Below, piece after piece: positions 39,868 through 50,720 of a stretch of DNA of 64,000 nt (the first letter of the stretch is position 1; each line of letters begins with the position of its first letter). The stretch is from a secondary endosymbiont of Ctenarytaina eucalypti (GTDB taxonomy: Bacteria; Pseudomonadota; Gammaproteobacteria; Enterobacterales; Enterobacteriaceae). The notes under the pieces were generated by a model. That model saw only the letters and a list, made by a program, of their open reading frames with translations. It searched no databases and was not told the DNA's origin. Both the position numbers and the translations under genes were made by a program. The stretch is taken from the NCBI RefSeq assembly GCF_000287335.1, contig NC_018419.1, positions 744,001 through 808,000 on the forward strand, in the 5' to 3' direction.

Positions 39868-40986
39868 TCATCGGGTCAAGTCATCAAAAAATTTTTTTAC
39901 GCCATCGAAAAAACTTTTTGATCTGGGGCTATTTTGAACGCCACTTTGTCCACTAAAACTCTCCTCTAAGTCTCTCAGTAGCTGTTTCTGACGCTCGTTG
40001 AGTTTTACGGGCGTCTCTACCGCAACCCGACACAACAAGTCTCCCTTTGATCCACCGCGAACAGATTTTACACCTTTACCAAGAATACGAAATAATTTAC
40101 CTGTCTGCGTTTCTGGAGGCACTTTAAGCTTAACTCGACCATCGAGCGTTGGGACTTCAATCTCGCCTCCAAGCGCTGCCATTGCAAAGCTGATCGGCAC
40201 TTCACAGTAAAGATTGTTTTCTTCACGTTCAAAAATAAGATGTTTTCGTACTTGGACTTGTACGTAAAGATCCCCAGCGGTCGTCTCATGCTCACCCGCT
40301 TCACCCTCACCCGTTAATCGGATACGGTCTCCAGTATCTACGCCTGCCGGGATCTTTACCAAGAGAGCCTTAGATTTCTCTACACGCCCGTGACCGTGAC
40401 ATTTAGTGCAGGGATCTTTAATGATTTTACCTTGCCCCTGACAAGTAGGGCAGGTCTGCTGGACAGCGAAAAAACCCTGACGTATCTGCACCTGACCCTG
40501 TCCATGGCAGGTAGGGCAGGCCATAGGTGACGTGCCCGTCCTAGCACCGGTTCCTTGACAGAAAATACACTCTTCAAGCGTTGGAATTCGAATTTCATGA
40601 GTTACCCCACGAACAGCTTCCTCAAGGGATAGTTCCATATTATAGCGTAAATCAGCCCCTCGGCTGGATCGCTGACGCCGGCCGCCGCTAAAGATGTCGC
40701 CAAAAACATCCCCAAAAATATCGCTAAAATCCTTGCCGCTTCCGCTGCCCATGCTGCCTCGTTCAAAAGCGGCATGACCATATTGGTCGTAGGCGGCACG
40801 CTTTTGCGTATCGGTTAAGACTTCATAGGCTTCTTTTATCTCTTTAAATTTTGCTTCAGCTTCAGCATTGCCTGGGTTGCGATCCGGGTGAAATTTCATC
40901 GCTAGGCGTTTATAGGCCTTTTTGATTTTACGCTCTTCCGCATCCCGGGAAACGCCTAAAATCTCATAATAGTCTGATTTCGCCAT
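39868..40986 (-). CDS. dnaJ: Hsp40 co-chaperone DnaJ
   Basis: A 372-residue DnaJ (E. coli 376) that delivers unfolded proteins to DnaK and stimulates its ATPase. In order: a J domain (2-70) with the HPD tripeptide in [11 protein letters not shown]; a G/F-rich linker; four CxxCxGxG zinc motifs, [27 protein letters not shown] and CTKCHGHGR; and the C-terminal substrate-binding domains. All zinc cysteines are present. It is 116 bp downstream of dnaK on the same strand; a small GCCCC/GGGGC stem lies between them at 41005-41027. The two are probably cotranscribed from the heat-shock promoter at 43063. Confidence 0.97.
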   Translation of the reverse strand: MAKSDYYEILGVSRDAEERKIKKAYKRLAMKFHPDRNPGNAEAEAKFKEIKEAYEVLTDTQKRAAYDQYGHAAFERGSMGSGSGKDFSDIFGDVFGDIFSGGRRQRSSRGADLRYNMELSLEEAVRGVTHEIRIPTLEECIFCQGTGARTGTSPMACPTCHGQGQVQIRQGFFAVQQTCPTCQGQGKIIKDPCTKCHGHGRVEKSKALLVKIPAGVDTGDRIRLTGEGEAGEHETTAGDLYVQVQVRKHLIFEREENNLYCEVPISFAMAALGGEIEVPTLDGRVKLKVPPETQTGKLFRILGKGVKSVRGGSKGDLLCRVAVETPVKLNERQKQLLRDLEESFSGQSGVQNSPRSKSFFDGVKKFFDDLTR

Positions 40987-41102
40987 CGTCGTCTCTTATA
41001 ACTTGCCCCGAACATGATTACAGGGGCGAAGAAGTGCCTGCACCACCCGTTTTTATTACTGCATGGGGCTCAGGATTGCCACCCCTCACCTCTTTAGGAC
41101 AA

Positions 41103-43013
41103 TTATTTTTTGTCTTTAATTTCTTCAAACTCAGCATCAACCACATCTTCTTCTGGCTTGATGCAGTGGTCTGTGCCACCTGCGCTCCCTGCCTGAGCAT
41201 GCTGCTGAGCTGCTGAGAGCAGCTTCCCTGACAGCTGAATCAACCCCTGCATTTTTGCTTCGATATCAGCCTTATCCGTACCTTTCAGCGAGCTTTCTAG
41301 ATCGTGAAGTGCTTCCTCAATCGCAGCCTTATCGTTTGATGGCAGCGTTCCGCACATATCTTCTAGCTGCTTACGGGTGCTATGCAGTAGATGATCCGCT
41401 TGGTTACGGGTTTGTACTAGCTCTTCAAACTTGCGATCAGATTCAGCGTTCGCTTCCGCTTCCTGTACCATCTTTTGAATTTCCTCTTCGTTCAAACCAG
41501 AGGAAGCCTTGATAGTAATCTTTTGTTCACGGCCGCTGTTTTTGTCCTTAGCTGAGACATGAAGGATACCATCAGCATCGATATCGAACGTCACTTCAAT
41601 TTGAGGCTTGCCACGCATCGCGGCAGCAATCCCGTCTAAGTTGAACTGACCTAAGGATTTATTATCACTAGCACGCTTGCGTTCACCCTGAAGAACATGA
41701 ATGGTGACAGCGGACTGATTGTCTTCCGCAGTCGAAAATACTTGACTATGCTTGGTAGGAATGGTGGTGTTCTTAGAAATCAATGGCGTCATCACACCGC
41801 CCATGGTTTCAATACCTAACGACAACGGGGTGACATCCAGCAACAGCACGTCCTTTACGTCTCCTGACAATACGCCGCCCTGCACTGCGGCGCCGATACC
41901 TACAGCCTCATCTGGGTTGACGTCTTTACGAGGCTCTTTTCCGAAGAAGTCAGTAACTTTCTTTTGCACTAGAGGCATCCGGGTCTGCCCTCCAACGAGG
42001 ATAACATCTTTAATGTCCGAAACTGACAATCCCGCATCTTTCAGTGCCACTTCCAGCGGCGCAAGCGTACGATTGACGAGTTCTTCTACTAGAGAAGCGA
42101 GCTTCGCTCGGGTGACTTTTAGGTTCATATGCTTCGGGCCGGCGCCATCTGCAGTGATGTACGGTAGATTGACGTCAGTTTGCTGCGCGGAAGACAATTC
42201 GATCTTGGCTTTTTCCGCGGCCTCTTTCAGGCGCTGCATCGCTAGAGGATCGTTCCGTAGATCTATGCCTTGCTCTTTCTTGAATGCATCTACTAGATAA
42301 TTTATCAATCGACTGTCAAAGTCTTCACCACCTAAATGAGTGTCGCCGTTAGTTGAAAGGACCTCAAAAGTTTTTTCTCCATCTACATCGTCGATTTCGA
42401 TAATGGAGATATCAAACGTCCCGCCCCCGAGATCATACACCGCAATAGTGCGGTTGCCTGTTTCTTTGTCAAGACCATAGGCCAGTGCAGCTGCGGTGGG
42501 TTCATTAATGATACGCTTAACATCTAGACCAGCGATCCGACCAGCATCTTTAGTAGCTTGGCGCTGAGTATCGTTAAAATACGCGGGAACAGTAATAACC
42601 GCTTCAGTCACCGGCTCTCCTAAATAATCTTCTGCGGTCTTTTTCATCTTCTTAAGAATTTCAGCTGCAATCTGGGGGGGCGCCATTTTCTGTCCTTTGA
42701 CTTCCAACCATGCGTCACCGTTGTCTGCTTCAATAATCTTGTAAGGCATGATACTGACATCACGCTGTACTTCTTCATCCTTAAAACGACGGCCAATCAG
42801 ACGCTTAATGGCGAACAATGTATTCTGTGGGTTAGTAACGGACTGACGTTTAGCTGGCTGGCCAACCAGAATTTCATGATCCTGCGTATAGGCAATAATA
42901 GAAGGAGTCGTACGATCACCTTCGCTGTTTTCAAGAACGTGAGGTTTTTTCCCTTCGATAATTGCAATGCAGGAGTTGGTCGTGCCTAAGTCGATACCAA
43001 TGATTTTACCCAT
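41103..43013 (-). CDS. dnaK: Hsp70 chaperone DnaK
   Basis: A 636-residue Hsp70 (E. coli 638), the ATP-driven chaperone for folding and disaggregation. Signatures are [23 protein letters not shown] and [13 protein letters not shown]. The interdomain linker is [13 protein letters not shown], and the end is [17 protein letters not shown]. It heads the dnaK-dnaJ operon. A sigma-32-like promoter is visible 50 bp upstream. The gene seems fully conserved, in line with the heavy chaperone use of reduced genomes. Confidence 0.98.
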   Translation of the reverse strand: MGKIIGIDLGTTNSCIAIIEGKKPHVLENSEGDRTTPSIIAYTQDHEILVGQPAKRQSVTNPQNTLFAIKRLIGRRFKDEEVQRDVSIMPYKIIEADNGDAWLEVKGQKMAPPQIAAEILKKMKKTAEDYLGEPVTEAVITVPAYFNDTQRQATKDAGRIAGLDVKRIINEPTAAALAYGLDKETGNRTIAVYDLGGGTFDISIIEIDDVDGEKTFEVLSTNGDTHLGGEDFDSRLINYLVDAFKKEQGIDLRNDPLAMQRLKEAAEKAKIELSSAQQTDVNLPYITADGAGPKHMNLKVTRAKLASLVEELVNRTLAPLEVALKDAGLSVSDIKDVILVGGQTRMPLVQKKVTDFFGKEPRKDVNPDEAVGIGAAVQGGVLSGDVKDVLLLDVTPLSLGIETMGGVMTPLISKNTTIPTKHSQVFSTAEDNQSAVTIHVLQGERKRASDNKSLGQFNLDGIAAAMRGKPQIEVTFDIDADGILHVSAKDKNSGREQKITIKASSGLNEEEIQKMVQEAEANAESDRKFEELVQTRNQADHLLHSTRKQLEDMCGTLPSNDKAAIEEALHDLESSLKGTDKADIEAKMQGLIQLSGKLLSAAQQHAQAGSAGGTDHCIKPEEDVVDAEFEEIKDKK

Positions 43014-43062
43014 CTAAACATCTCCACTAAAAGTTCAATTTAGTTATGGTCGTAAAACTGAT

Positions 43063-43088
43063 ATGTGGCCGAAAATAAACTTTTCAAG
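43063..43088 (-). promoter_or_regulatory. Sigma-32 (heat-shock) promoter of dnaK
   Basis: On the minus strand, CTTGAA (plus-strand 43083-43088) and CCACAT (43063-43068) are separated by 14 bp. This matches the sigma-32 pattern CTTGAA then CCCCAT with 13-15 bp spacing, with one change in the -10 box. It lies 50 bp upstream of the dnaK start, suggesting heat-shock control survives genome decay. Confidence 0.7.
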
Positions 43089-44570
43089 TTTTGGCTCTTG
43101 ATTATTTACTGGGTTCAAGAACGTTGGATGCTACAGAGGTTCGGGTCCTTCAATCTTGCATTTAAGGAGGAGCATGGCAGCACATCCTAAGATCTGCCTT
43201 CGCAAGTCGGCTATTTTTCCTATCAATTAATGATAGAATTTCTAATATAGAAAAATTTTAGTAAATCTATTGAATAGGTTTGATGAATGCATGATGATGA
43301 AATGAAAAATATTAGTAGTGTTTTACATAATCAGTTACTGCCCAGTATACCTGACACATCCCTTGTCAGTGTGAGTCTCTAAGAAATCCTCATAAAATCA
43401 TCGCTCAAAAAAGTGTTGCTAGCCGCTTGCAGCGCCTCCACATTATCGCTCTCAAGCAACTATCTTGCTCGAAATTGTAAACATGCAATATGCTACTAAA
43501 CCTAACCGATACTGTAAAGGTGTAGACACTCTCTGACAACGGTATCATAACCTTCACAAAAGTCTTCAGCAGCGCTAAAGGCCGGAAAAAGCTGCAGGAT
43601 ATTTTCCATCCTATTGATCATAAATTTTTCTTTCAATGCAAGAAAGGGAGGGCTAAAAAAGGTTTTTCGCACCCCAAATGAAATCACGACTGATGCATCA
43701 AAGACTATAGTCTAAAAAGGGGAATTCTCACGATAACAAAAAAATTACTGCTCCTGCGGTCCTTCAGAAAGCAGTATAAGGGGTATTCAAAACACTTTAC
43801 AAGGTAAACCTGGAGAACACAGATTTATGGTTTTAGAAACATGTGCAGTAGTTTTCTTTGCAATATACCCTTAACATCAATGCACGTTAGCTCCTTAAAA
43901 ATCTAGATCGCGAGAAATGTAAAATGTTTTCCTATCATTGATATTCTTCGATGAAGATAATTATCTGTTAGTCTTCTAAACATCAAAGGTTATTGAATGC
44001 TATGTGCTAATTGATATCTGTAATTTAACATTATCAGTATAAAACTTCACACAGAAATTCTACACTAGAAACATTATGTTCTTATACTAAAATATCGTAA
44101 TAGAAAAACTAATTCTTTTAGCTTACTGAGCTGGTATTAAACATTTTTCTGTAAAATGTTTTCATAGATCTACAAAAATCACAGTAAACGTGGTTAAAAA
44201 TAGTTCATAGTATGATAATATATTTATTATCCTACTTTAAATAAGATAAGCATGGTTTTTTTACGGAAAGCAGATAACTCGCAATAACTTTATTGACTCC
44301 GAAAAAGTAGGTGTCTGCTTTAAGCAGATGCAGTTACAGTCTTTTAAATGACTTATATATGAGTTTTTATAAGATCTTATTGCATCGACTTTATTCATCT
44401 AGTTAAAGAATAAACATATCCGATCAATACAGCCGCATCACTTGAATGTACGTACCCATATCAACGGTCTTGATTTCAAACTATTTTTAAACACAAAAAT
44501 GATGAGATGACAAAATAATTGAATAATATATGATGGCTCACGATTATCATCATGTCTGATTTACGACTGA

Positions 44571-44819
44571 GTAAGTGTCCAGATCACCGATACTTATTAC
44601 TCGTGTCATGCTGTAGCCGGTTCTAGCCGCGCGCAAGATGTCTCTATATTCGACACTAAATATAGCATTGTGATCGATGCTTCAGAGGAGCACTTTCTCC
44701 CTCATGAACAAGCACGACTATATGCTGATCTAATGTCTGTTACGGTGCAGCCCTCCTCAATTAGACTATTGAATAAATTCGTACTTTACTATTCGTCTGT
44801 GAATTTTGCTAGTCGCTAA
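44571..44819 (+). pseudogene. Unassigned coding-like fragment
   Basis: A plus-strand frame open for 82 codons, without a start codon near its head. It reads VQITDTYYSCHAVAGSSRAQ, then FDTKYSIVIDASEEHFLPHE and ARLYADLMSVTVQPSS, and stops at 44817-44819. The balanced residue composition and local GC look like true coding sequence. I do not recognise the family. It is most likely a surviving piece of a decayed gene. Confidence 0.4.
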
Positions 44820-45934
44820 AAGTAGCCATCTCGAATTAATGTTTACTAATAAAGGCTGGCTCCATGATTAACTGCTGCAAAGATCAATCCATTTAGCACA
44901 TTGACAGGATGCAATCTATTTCAATCTAGAAGAAATTGTCGAAAATAACAGCTTGATGTAATATCTCCCCTCCCAGAGGGGGACATTGTCCCTAAGATTT
45001 AAGAAGAACAAACATCTCCTCGGCTCACTGAAATATTTTTATATTTGCCACGCATTATCTAGATTCGCATCCGATTCTAACAACCAGATAATTTAAAACA
45101 TCACTTAGGGGAAAAGCTATGCTCGATTCTACCTGACCAGTAGGCATAAAACAGTATTCACCTCAGCAAGAAAACACTAAAAAATTTAACAGTCATGAAA
45201 TAATAACACAGGTAAAGCCCCTAGAGCTTTATTAGTAGTCTAATAACGGGCAGCTACGGTGGGCTTTTAATCGACTGATTCGCAGTTTCTCAAGCCTTCG
45301 CAATAAACAATCTTTTAATATCAAAACATTTAGCAATCAATATTTTTCTACCTTTACATGCCGTCCATTGCCAGAAAGGCAATAACAGAAACCTGAAAAG
45401 TTAAAATAACAATAGATACAACATATCTTTATCTTTCTACGCGCCAACGCGCTGTAATATTTTTCTCTGGAATAAGGAGTATCGTGTTTTTTTACCAAAT
45501 AAAATCTCGGACTGCTGTCGTGCATTTCCATGCTAGGTCAATTTAAAGTGGCCCTACAGAAAACGGGGCAAAAACGTATAAAGTAAAGATATAAAACTGT
45601 GAACAGATACCATAATTTCTAAAGATCGCTTTTTAATCCGTCAGCAATATGCAGGCAATGTACGCATTTAAAAAACAATTATAGGCATTCTAATGTTTAA
45701 ATAAAAACCTGCTCTTTACTCGTCACGGATTTTTAGGCCCGAAAGAAAGTAGACTCATGCGTCAGAACATCTCCGATCTAGTTACAACGGTCCTCCGCCA
45801 ATCACCACGATTATACTCCTTCAGCCCCATGGAGGCAGGGTTAAGGGCACTTTTCCCAACAAAGACCTCTTCTTCCCCACTAGTAGTGATAGCATGAGAG
45901 CCCTCGTTTTCTAAAAAAAACTTTCAGTAGGTTG

Positions 45935-47185
45935 TTAGGCGTAAACAGGATGACGGGCACAGATCTCAAGCACTTTATGTTTAGTTTTTTCAATCACTGT
46001 ATCGTTATTAATATCTTCGAGTATGTCACAGATCCAGCCCGCTAATTCGCGAACATCAGCCCCGTTAAAACCGCGGCGGGTGACGGCTGGCGTACCGATA
46101 CGTACTCCGGAGGTAACAAACGCGCTTTGCGGATCGTTCGGGACGCTGTTCTTGTTAACAGTAATATTGGCACGGCCTAGGGCTGAATCTGCCTCTACAC
46201 CAGTCAAATTTTTATCCACTAAATTTAGCAGAAACAGGTGATTCTCGGTAGAACCAGAAACGACTGTAAAGCCTCGAGATAAAAAGACCTCTACCATAAT
46301 CTTAGCGTTATTGACCACCTGTTGCTGGTAGGTTTTAAAGGCAGGCTCCATCGCTTCTTTTAACGCAACCGCCTTAGCAGCGATCACATGCATTAATGGG
46401 CCGCCCTGCGCTCCGGGGAATACGGCGGAGTTCAGCTTTTTATATAGCGCTTCACTTCCCCCCTTTGCCAAGATCAACCCGCCCCGGGGGCCGGCCAGAG
46501 TCTTGTGAGTCGTAGTGCTCACTACGTGAGCGTAGGGCACTGGGCTCGGGTACACATCGGCGGCGATAAGACCGGCCACGTGAGCCATATCTACAAAGAG
46601 ATACGCGCCAATGCTGTTGGCGATTTTCCGCATTTTTGGCCAATCTACTACGCAAGCATAAGCAGAGAAACCGCCGATAATCATTTTTGGCTGATGCGTA
46701 GTCGCCAGTTCTTCTAGCTGCTTATAATCGATATGCCCATGCCTATTAATACCGTAAGGCACAATATTATATAATTTTCCAGAGAAGTTGACCGGAGAAC
46801 CGTGGGTCAAATGACCACCGTGTGATAAATTCATGCCCAGCACAGTATCGCCCGGCTGAAGCAAGGCAGTATAAACGGCAAAATTGGCTTGTGATCCTGA
46901 ATGAGGCTGAACATTTGCATAATCGGCACCAAAAAGCAGCTTTGCGCGCTCGATAGCAAGACGCTCTACTACATCGACATATTTACATCCGCCGTAGTAA
47001 CGTTTTCCAGGATAACCTTCAGCATATTTATTAGTTAACTGTGAGCCCTGTGCCCGCATAACGTGTTGGCTAGCATAATTTTCAGAAGCAATGAGTTCAA
47101 TGTGCTCTTCCTGGCGCACTACTTCCTGATTGATTGCCTGCCATAATTCGGTGTCATCCATAATATTTATATCACGCGTTAACAT
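45935..47185 (-). CDS. glyA: Serine hydroxymethyltransferase
   Basis: A 416-residue PLP enzyme (E. coli GlyA 417) that converts serine to glycine and loads one-carbon units onto tetrahydrofolate. The PLP lysine is in [39 protein letters not shown] and [14 protein letters not shown] are intact. The start [11 protein letters not shown] fits the family. It stands alone between deserts; hmp, divergent from glyA in E. coli, is not readable. Its PLP cofactor needs the pathway that includes pdxA at 61260, and it supplies glycine and folate one-carbon units when gcv genes are missing. Confidence 0.97.
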   Translation of the reverse strand: MLTRDINIMDDTELWQAINQEVVRQEEHIELIASENYASQHVMRAQGSQLTNKYAEGYPGKRYYGGCKYVDVVERLAIERAKLLFGADYANVQPHSGSQANFAVYTALLQPGDTVLGMNLSHGGHLTHGSPVNFSGKLYNIVPYGINRHGHIDYKQLEELATTHQPKMIIGGFSAYACVVDWPKMRKIANSIGAYLFVDMAHVAGLIAADVYPSPVPYAHVVSTTTHKTLAGPRGGLILAKGGSEALYKKLNSAVFPGAQGGPLMHVIAAKAVALKEAMEPAFKTYQQQVVNNAKIMVEVFLSRGFTVVSGSTENHLFLLNLVDKNLTGVEADSALGRANITVNKNSVPNDPQSAFVTSGVRIGTPAVTRRGFNGADVRELAGWICDILEDINNDTVIEKTKHKVLEICARHPVYA

Positions 47186-49750
47186 CTCTTACTCCTAACT
47201 CTTAGCGAACCTACTTAAAAAAATTGAAATTAAGGCAGAATAAGCGGGTGCCGGTGTAATCTTTCTTCCCTCATTGCTCTAATAATAGCATCTGTCGCTG
47301 ATTTTTATGAACCTAATACCCGCCCCGTATATAGCTTTTGTCCCCGCTTAATAGGCTACATTTAGCAATCTTAGCATCCCGATAGTGGGAAATGTATGCG
47401 CAGGTTCGGAAGACCTAAACTGAAAAATACTGCAGGCCGCAGGCAGCTCGCCTTAAATAAATGAACTCTTCTTGATTCGTGCAGATAATCACCTATACAG
47501 GTGCAAACTTACAGAAAAACGCCCCATCACCAATCTTTCTGGGTTACGTGATCTGTCTTCATGCTATTGACCGCTGATATCATTCAGCTTCATTAGTGTA
47601 CTATAGCTTAAATCAATAAATTGAACATTTGATAATGACTGCTCATCTCAGTAGGGTGCCTACAAGGCCTAACCTCTATCACAAAAGATAACCTTTAAAA
47701 GTAACAACTAAAGACAATTAAAAATAAGCGATGCAAGCAACAGGGTGCACTTATAGAATATATAGTGCACTCCCCCATGGGGCGTATGTGGCTCCATGGA
47801 GAAGATATTCTAAAGCATCTCATTAGCGGAAATGACAAGCGTAACTCTAGGGATGCTGTGTCTTTACGATACAAACAGCGGAAGGATGCCTCACCAGCGC
47901 ATGCCAGTAAGCGTTTAAATTATTATTCACCGGCTTTCCTGCTTACGTATTATAGTCGCACCTGCTTAAAACTACCGACTAGTATTATTCACCATACAAC
48001 AACTATTCCGGGCGGTCTGCACAATTCAAACCTGCTATTGCTCCTAAGGCATCATTACCGCTAATTAAAAATTGATTTTTAATTGAATTATTGCATTCAT
48101 ACTAGACGATGTGCGATATTATCGCCCTTTGGGCAAGAAGAAGCGGCGTTATGATAATACTCAGTAGAGCGTTATGACATGCCGGTGTTTTGTCAGCGCT
48201 CTTAATTCAACGTGGATCCACTTTTCCAGTGCGTAAACTTGGTCTTCTCCTTCAGAACTTATTAATTAGTAAACTACTCTGTAATGCATTAGCAAAAAGC
48301 AGTCCCTGTGCCATGCCTTCCAACGCCTGATGGCATTTACAACACCACGAACTACATTGCTCGACATCATGCTTCTAAAGGAGATATTTTGTTTCAAAAA
48401 AAAACTTCAAGGTCGCGTCAGTTAATTACACAATGGGTAATTTCACCGTATTTTAACGTCTTAATAATGCTATGATATATTTTTTGTTTTAAAAACAAAG
48501 AATTAGCCTATCCTATTACTGATAGTGCTATAAGTTTTAACATTGATACAATACGTATCTTTAACGGCCGTAGTGAAGCGCAAAGAAGCGCAACATCATC
48601 TACCTTGCGCTGAACACTCCATCTAATTAAAAAATAAATTTCTTACGTTATCTAAGAGGAATGTTTTCTGTACGATTCAGCAATAGCATAATTATTTCTT
48701 CATGCTGCTAGAGAACAACTTGCTCTTATAACATTATTATCAGTCAATCAGTGGGTAACTTAAAACTTTTGAGTGACCGTGAGAGAACGTTATGAAATAA
48801 GATAATGATGAACAGAGTTAATTCGCACCAAAATTTTTATTTTTGCAACAACCTCTGCTTGCACTTGAGGTTTAACATCATAAGTTTACATGAAGGACGG
48901 CAATCGTTTCACTGAAACTGCAGCATCACCTGTCTGTATTCTAAAACACTTTATAAATAGACAATACTTCGCTTGCGCACGAGAGACAGGTTATTTTCTC
49001 AGGCAGGAGGCCCCACTACACAGCTATATTAAAACAGGTATTTAGAGTTTTACTGCAGTCTCTGTAAAGCTTTGTTGCGTTGATGTGTAAACGCACAACT
49101 CTTCTGCTATGATTTCCAGGTATTTTTTTGCGCAGTAATCGACAAAAGACAATTAATACCAGCCAATATCTCTTTCACAGAAGAGACTTGAGCCCTCGTG
49201 AGTTCAGTCAAATAATTGATCTTCGCAACGTAAGATTGACTCTTAGATGAGAGAGTTAAAAACCTGAACCCGCCAAGGTTTGGTGTGCAATATTACACTA
49301 GATCCTGCTATGGAGAGCAACTACGCGCTCCTAAATCTACTTCTACGTGGGGGTAAAATCATCTCTAGAAAAAGAAACACCGGACGCATTCTTTTTTCTC
49401 ACTTCCTGCACCGATTTTATTCCTTATTCCTATTTAAAATACTTTCTGAATAATTAGCGTAGGATGCGGGATAGAAATAATGATGAACGGGTAGGTAGGA
49501 CGATAAAAAATAAAATGCCTCATCTTATTATTGTTCTGTTAGGGGTCTTGCAGACCCCGAAGGACATAGCTATAACCAGCCTTAATAGTCTTCCCGCGTT
49601 AGACATTCTCCTTAATGCAATCAAAACGTTTTTTGGTCATTATCAGCCAAAAGAATGGTTTTTCTGAAAAATTCAAATTGCAGGTTACCCTTAGCCATAG
49701 CAAAAGGTATAATGCGTTGATTTCCACTGTTTTAGGTGTCTTAAGCTGCT
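47186..49750. other. Gene desert between glyA and ribF
   Basis: About 2.6 kb with no supported gene. Frames of 99 codons (47765-48064) and 67 codons (49464-49667) show no family resemblance. hmp (beyond glyA) was not readable. The right end is where rpsT would have stood before the proposed inversion. No strong hairpins were seen. Confidence 0.6.
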
Positions 49751-50689
49751 ATGGAGCTGATTTGCGGCATGCATAATTTACAGCCACGTCACTATGGGTG
49801 CGTCTTGTCCATCGGAAATTTTGACGGATTTCACCGTGGACACCAGGCTCTTATAGCAGCCTTGCAAACTGAGGGACGACGGCGCAGTCTTCCGGTAATG
49901 GTCATGATATTTGAGCCTCAGCCGCAAGAATATTTCGCGGGTGATACAGCACCAGCACGCTTGACCCGGTTGAGAGATAAAATAAAATATCTATCAGCTG
50001 CAGGCGTAGAAGTAGTGATATGCGTCACTTTTGACAAAAGGTTTTCAGCACTCAGCGCCAGCGCATTTGTCACGGATGTGCTGGTAAAAAAAATGGGCGT
50101 AAGCTTTATAGGCGTCGGTGACGACTTTCGTTTTGGCGCTCGGCAGCAGGGCGACTACGCCATGCTTCAGCGGCTGGGAAAAGCTACTGGATTTGAAGTA
50201 ATGAGCACTATAACCTACACTGAAGGTGGACGTCGCATTAGCAGCACTGCTGTACGGGAGGCGCTCGCACAGGATCGTCTTGTAGAAGCGGAAATGCTTC
50301 TGGGGCATCCCTATCGACTTTCCGGCCGTGTAGTGCATGGAGACGCTCTGGGTCGAACTATCGGATTCCCGACCGCTAACGTATCACTAAAAGGGCGCCA
50401 GGCGCCAATAAATGGCTTGTATGCGGTACGGGTCTACGGTATCAGCGCTAAGCCGCTGCCTGGCATTGCTAATATCGGCACCTGCCCTACGGTAGCTGGT
50501 TTACGCCAACGCCTAGAAGTACATTTGTTGGATGTGGCCATGAATCTATACGGTAGGCATATAGAGGTTATAATCCACGAAAAAGTACGCAATGAAAAGC
50601 GCTTTGCTTCTTTAGACGACTTGAAGCGACAAATTATTAATGATGTCGTGAGCGCGCGCGATTATTTCAGGCTGGTAAGCCTTCAATAA
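49751..50689 (+). CDS. ribF: Bifunctional riboflavin kinase / FAD synthetase
   Basis: A 312-residue protein (E. coli RibF 313) that makes FMN and then FAD. The N-terminal adenylyltransferase domain shows the nucleotide-binding motif [14 protein letters not shown] and [11 protein letters not shown]. The C-terminal kinase domain shows [21 protein letters not shown] and [11 protein letters not shown]. It is 31 bp before ileS in the conserved ribF-ileS-lspA block. Its product serves UbiH, UbiI and the flavin of CoaBC. Confidence 0.96.
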   Translation: MELICGMHNLQPRHYGCVLSIGNFDGFHRGHQALIAALQTEGRRRSLPVMVMIFEPQPQEYFAGDTAPARLTRLRDKIKYLSAAGVEVVICVTFDKRFSALSASAFVTDVLVKKMGVSFIGVGDDFRFGARQQGDYAMLQRLGKATGFEVMSTITYTEGGRRISSTAVREALAQDRLVEAEMLLGHPYRLSGRVVHGDALGRTIGFPTANVSLKGRQAPINGLYAVRVYGISAKPLPGIANIGTCPTVAGLRQRLEVHLLDVAMNLYGRHIEVIIHEKVRNEKRFASLDDLKRQIINDVVSARDYFRLVSLQ

Positions 50690-50720
50690 TTCTCAAACCG
50701 AAAACGGAACCGAGAATCGA

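Larger units (their letters stand above)
43014..45934. other. Gene desert between dnaK and glyA
   Basis: About 2.9 kb. The dnaK promoter lies at the left end. A plus-strand coding-like fragment is at 44571-44819. A 61-codon minus-strand frame at 43502-43687 and a 64-codon one at 45337-45531 show no family resemblance. No remnants of yaaI, satP, mog or talB were readable. Confidence 0.6.

Noticed and set aside
41752-42300. 182-codon plus-strand frame inside dnaK
   Set aside because: Antisense shadow of the highly conserved dnaK gene; long antisense frames are common in dnaK.
47765-48064. 99-codon plus-strand frame between glyA and ribF
   Set aside because: No homology signature, no plausible ribosome-binding site, and composition like the surrounding decayed sequence.
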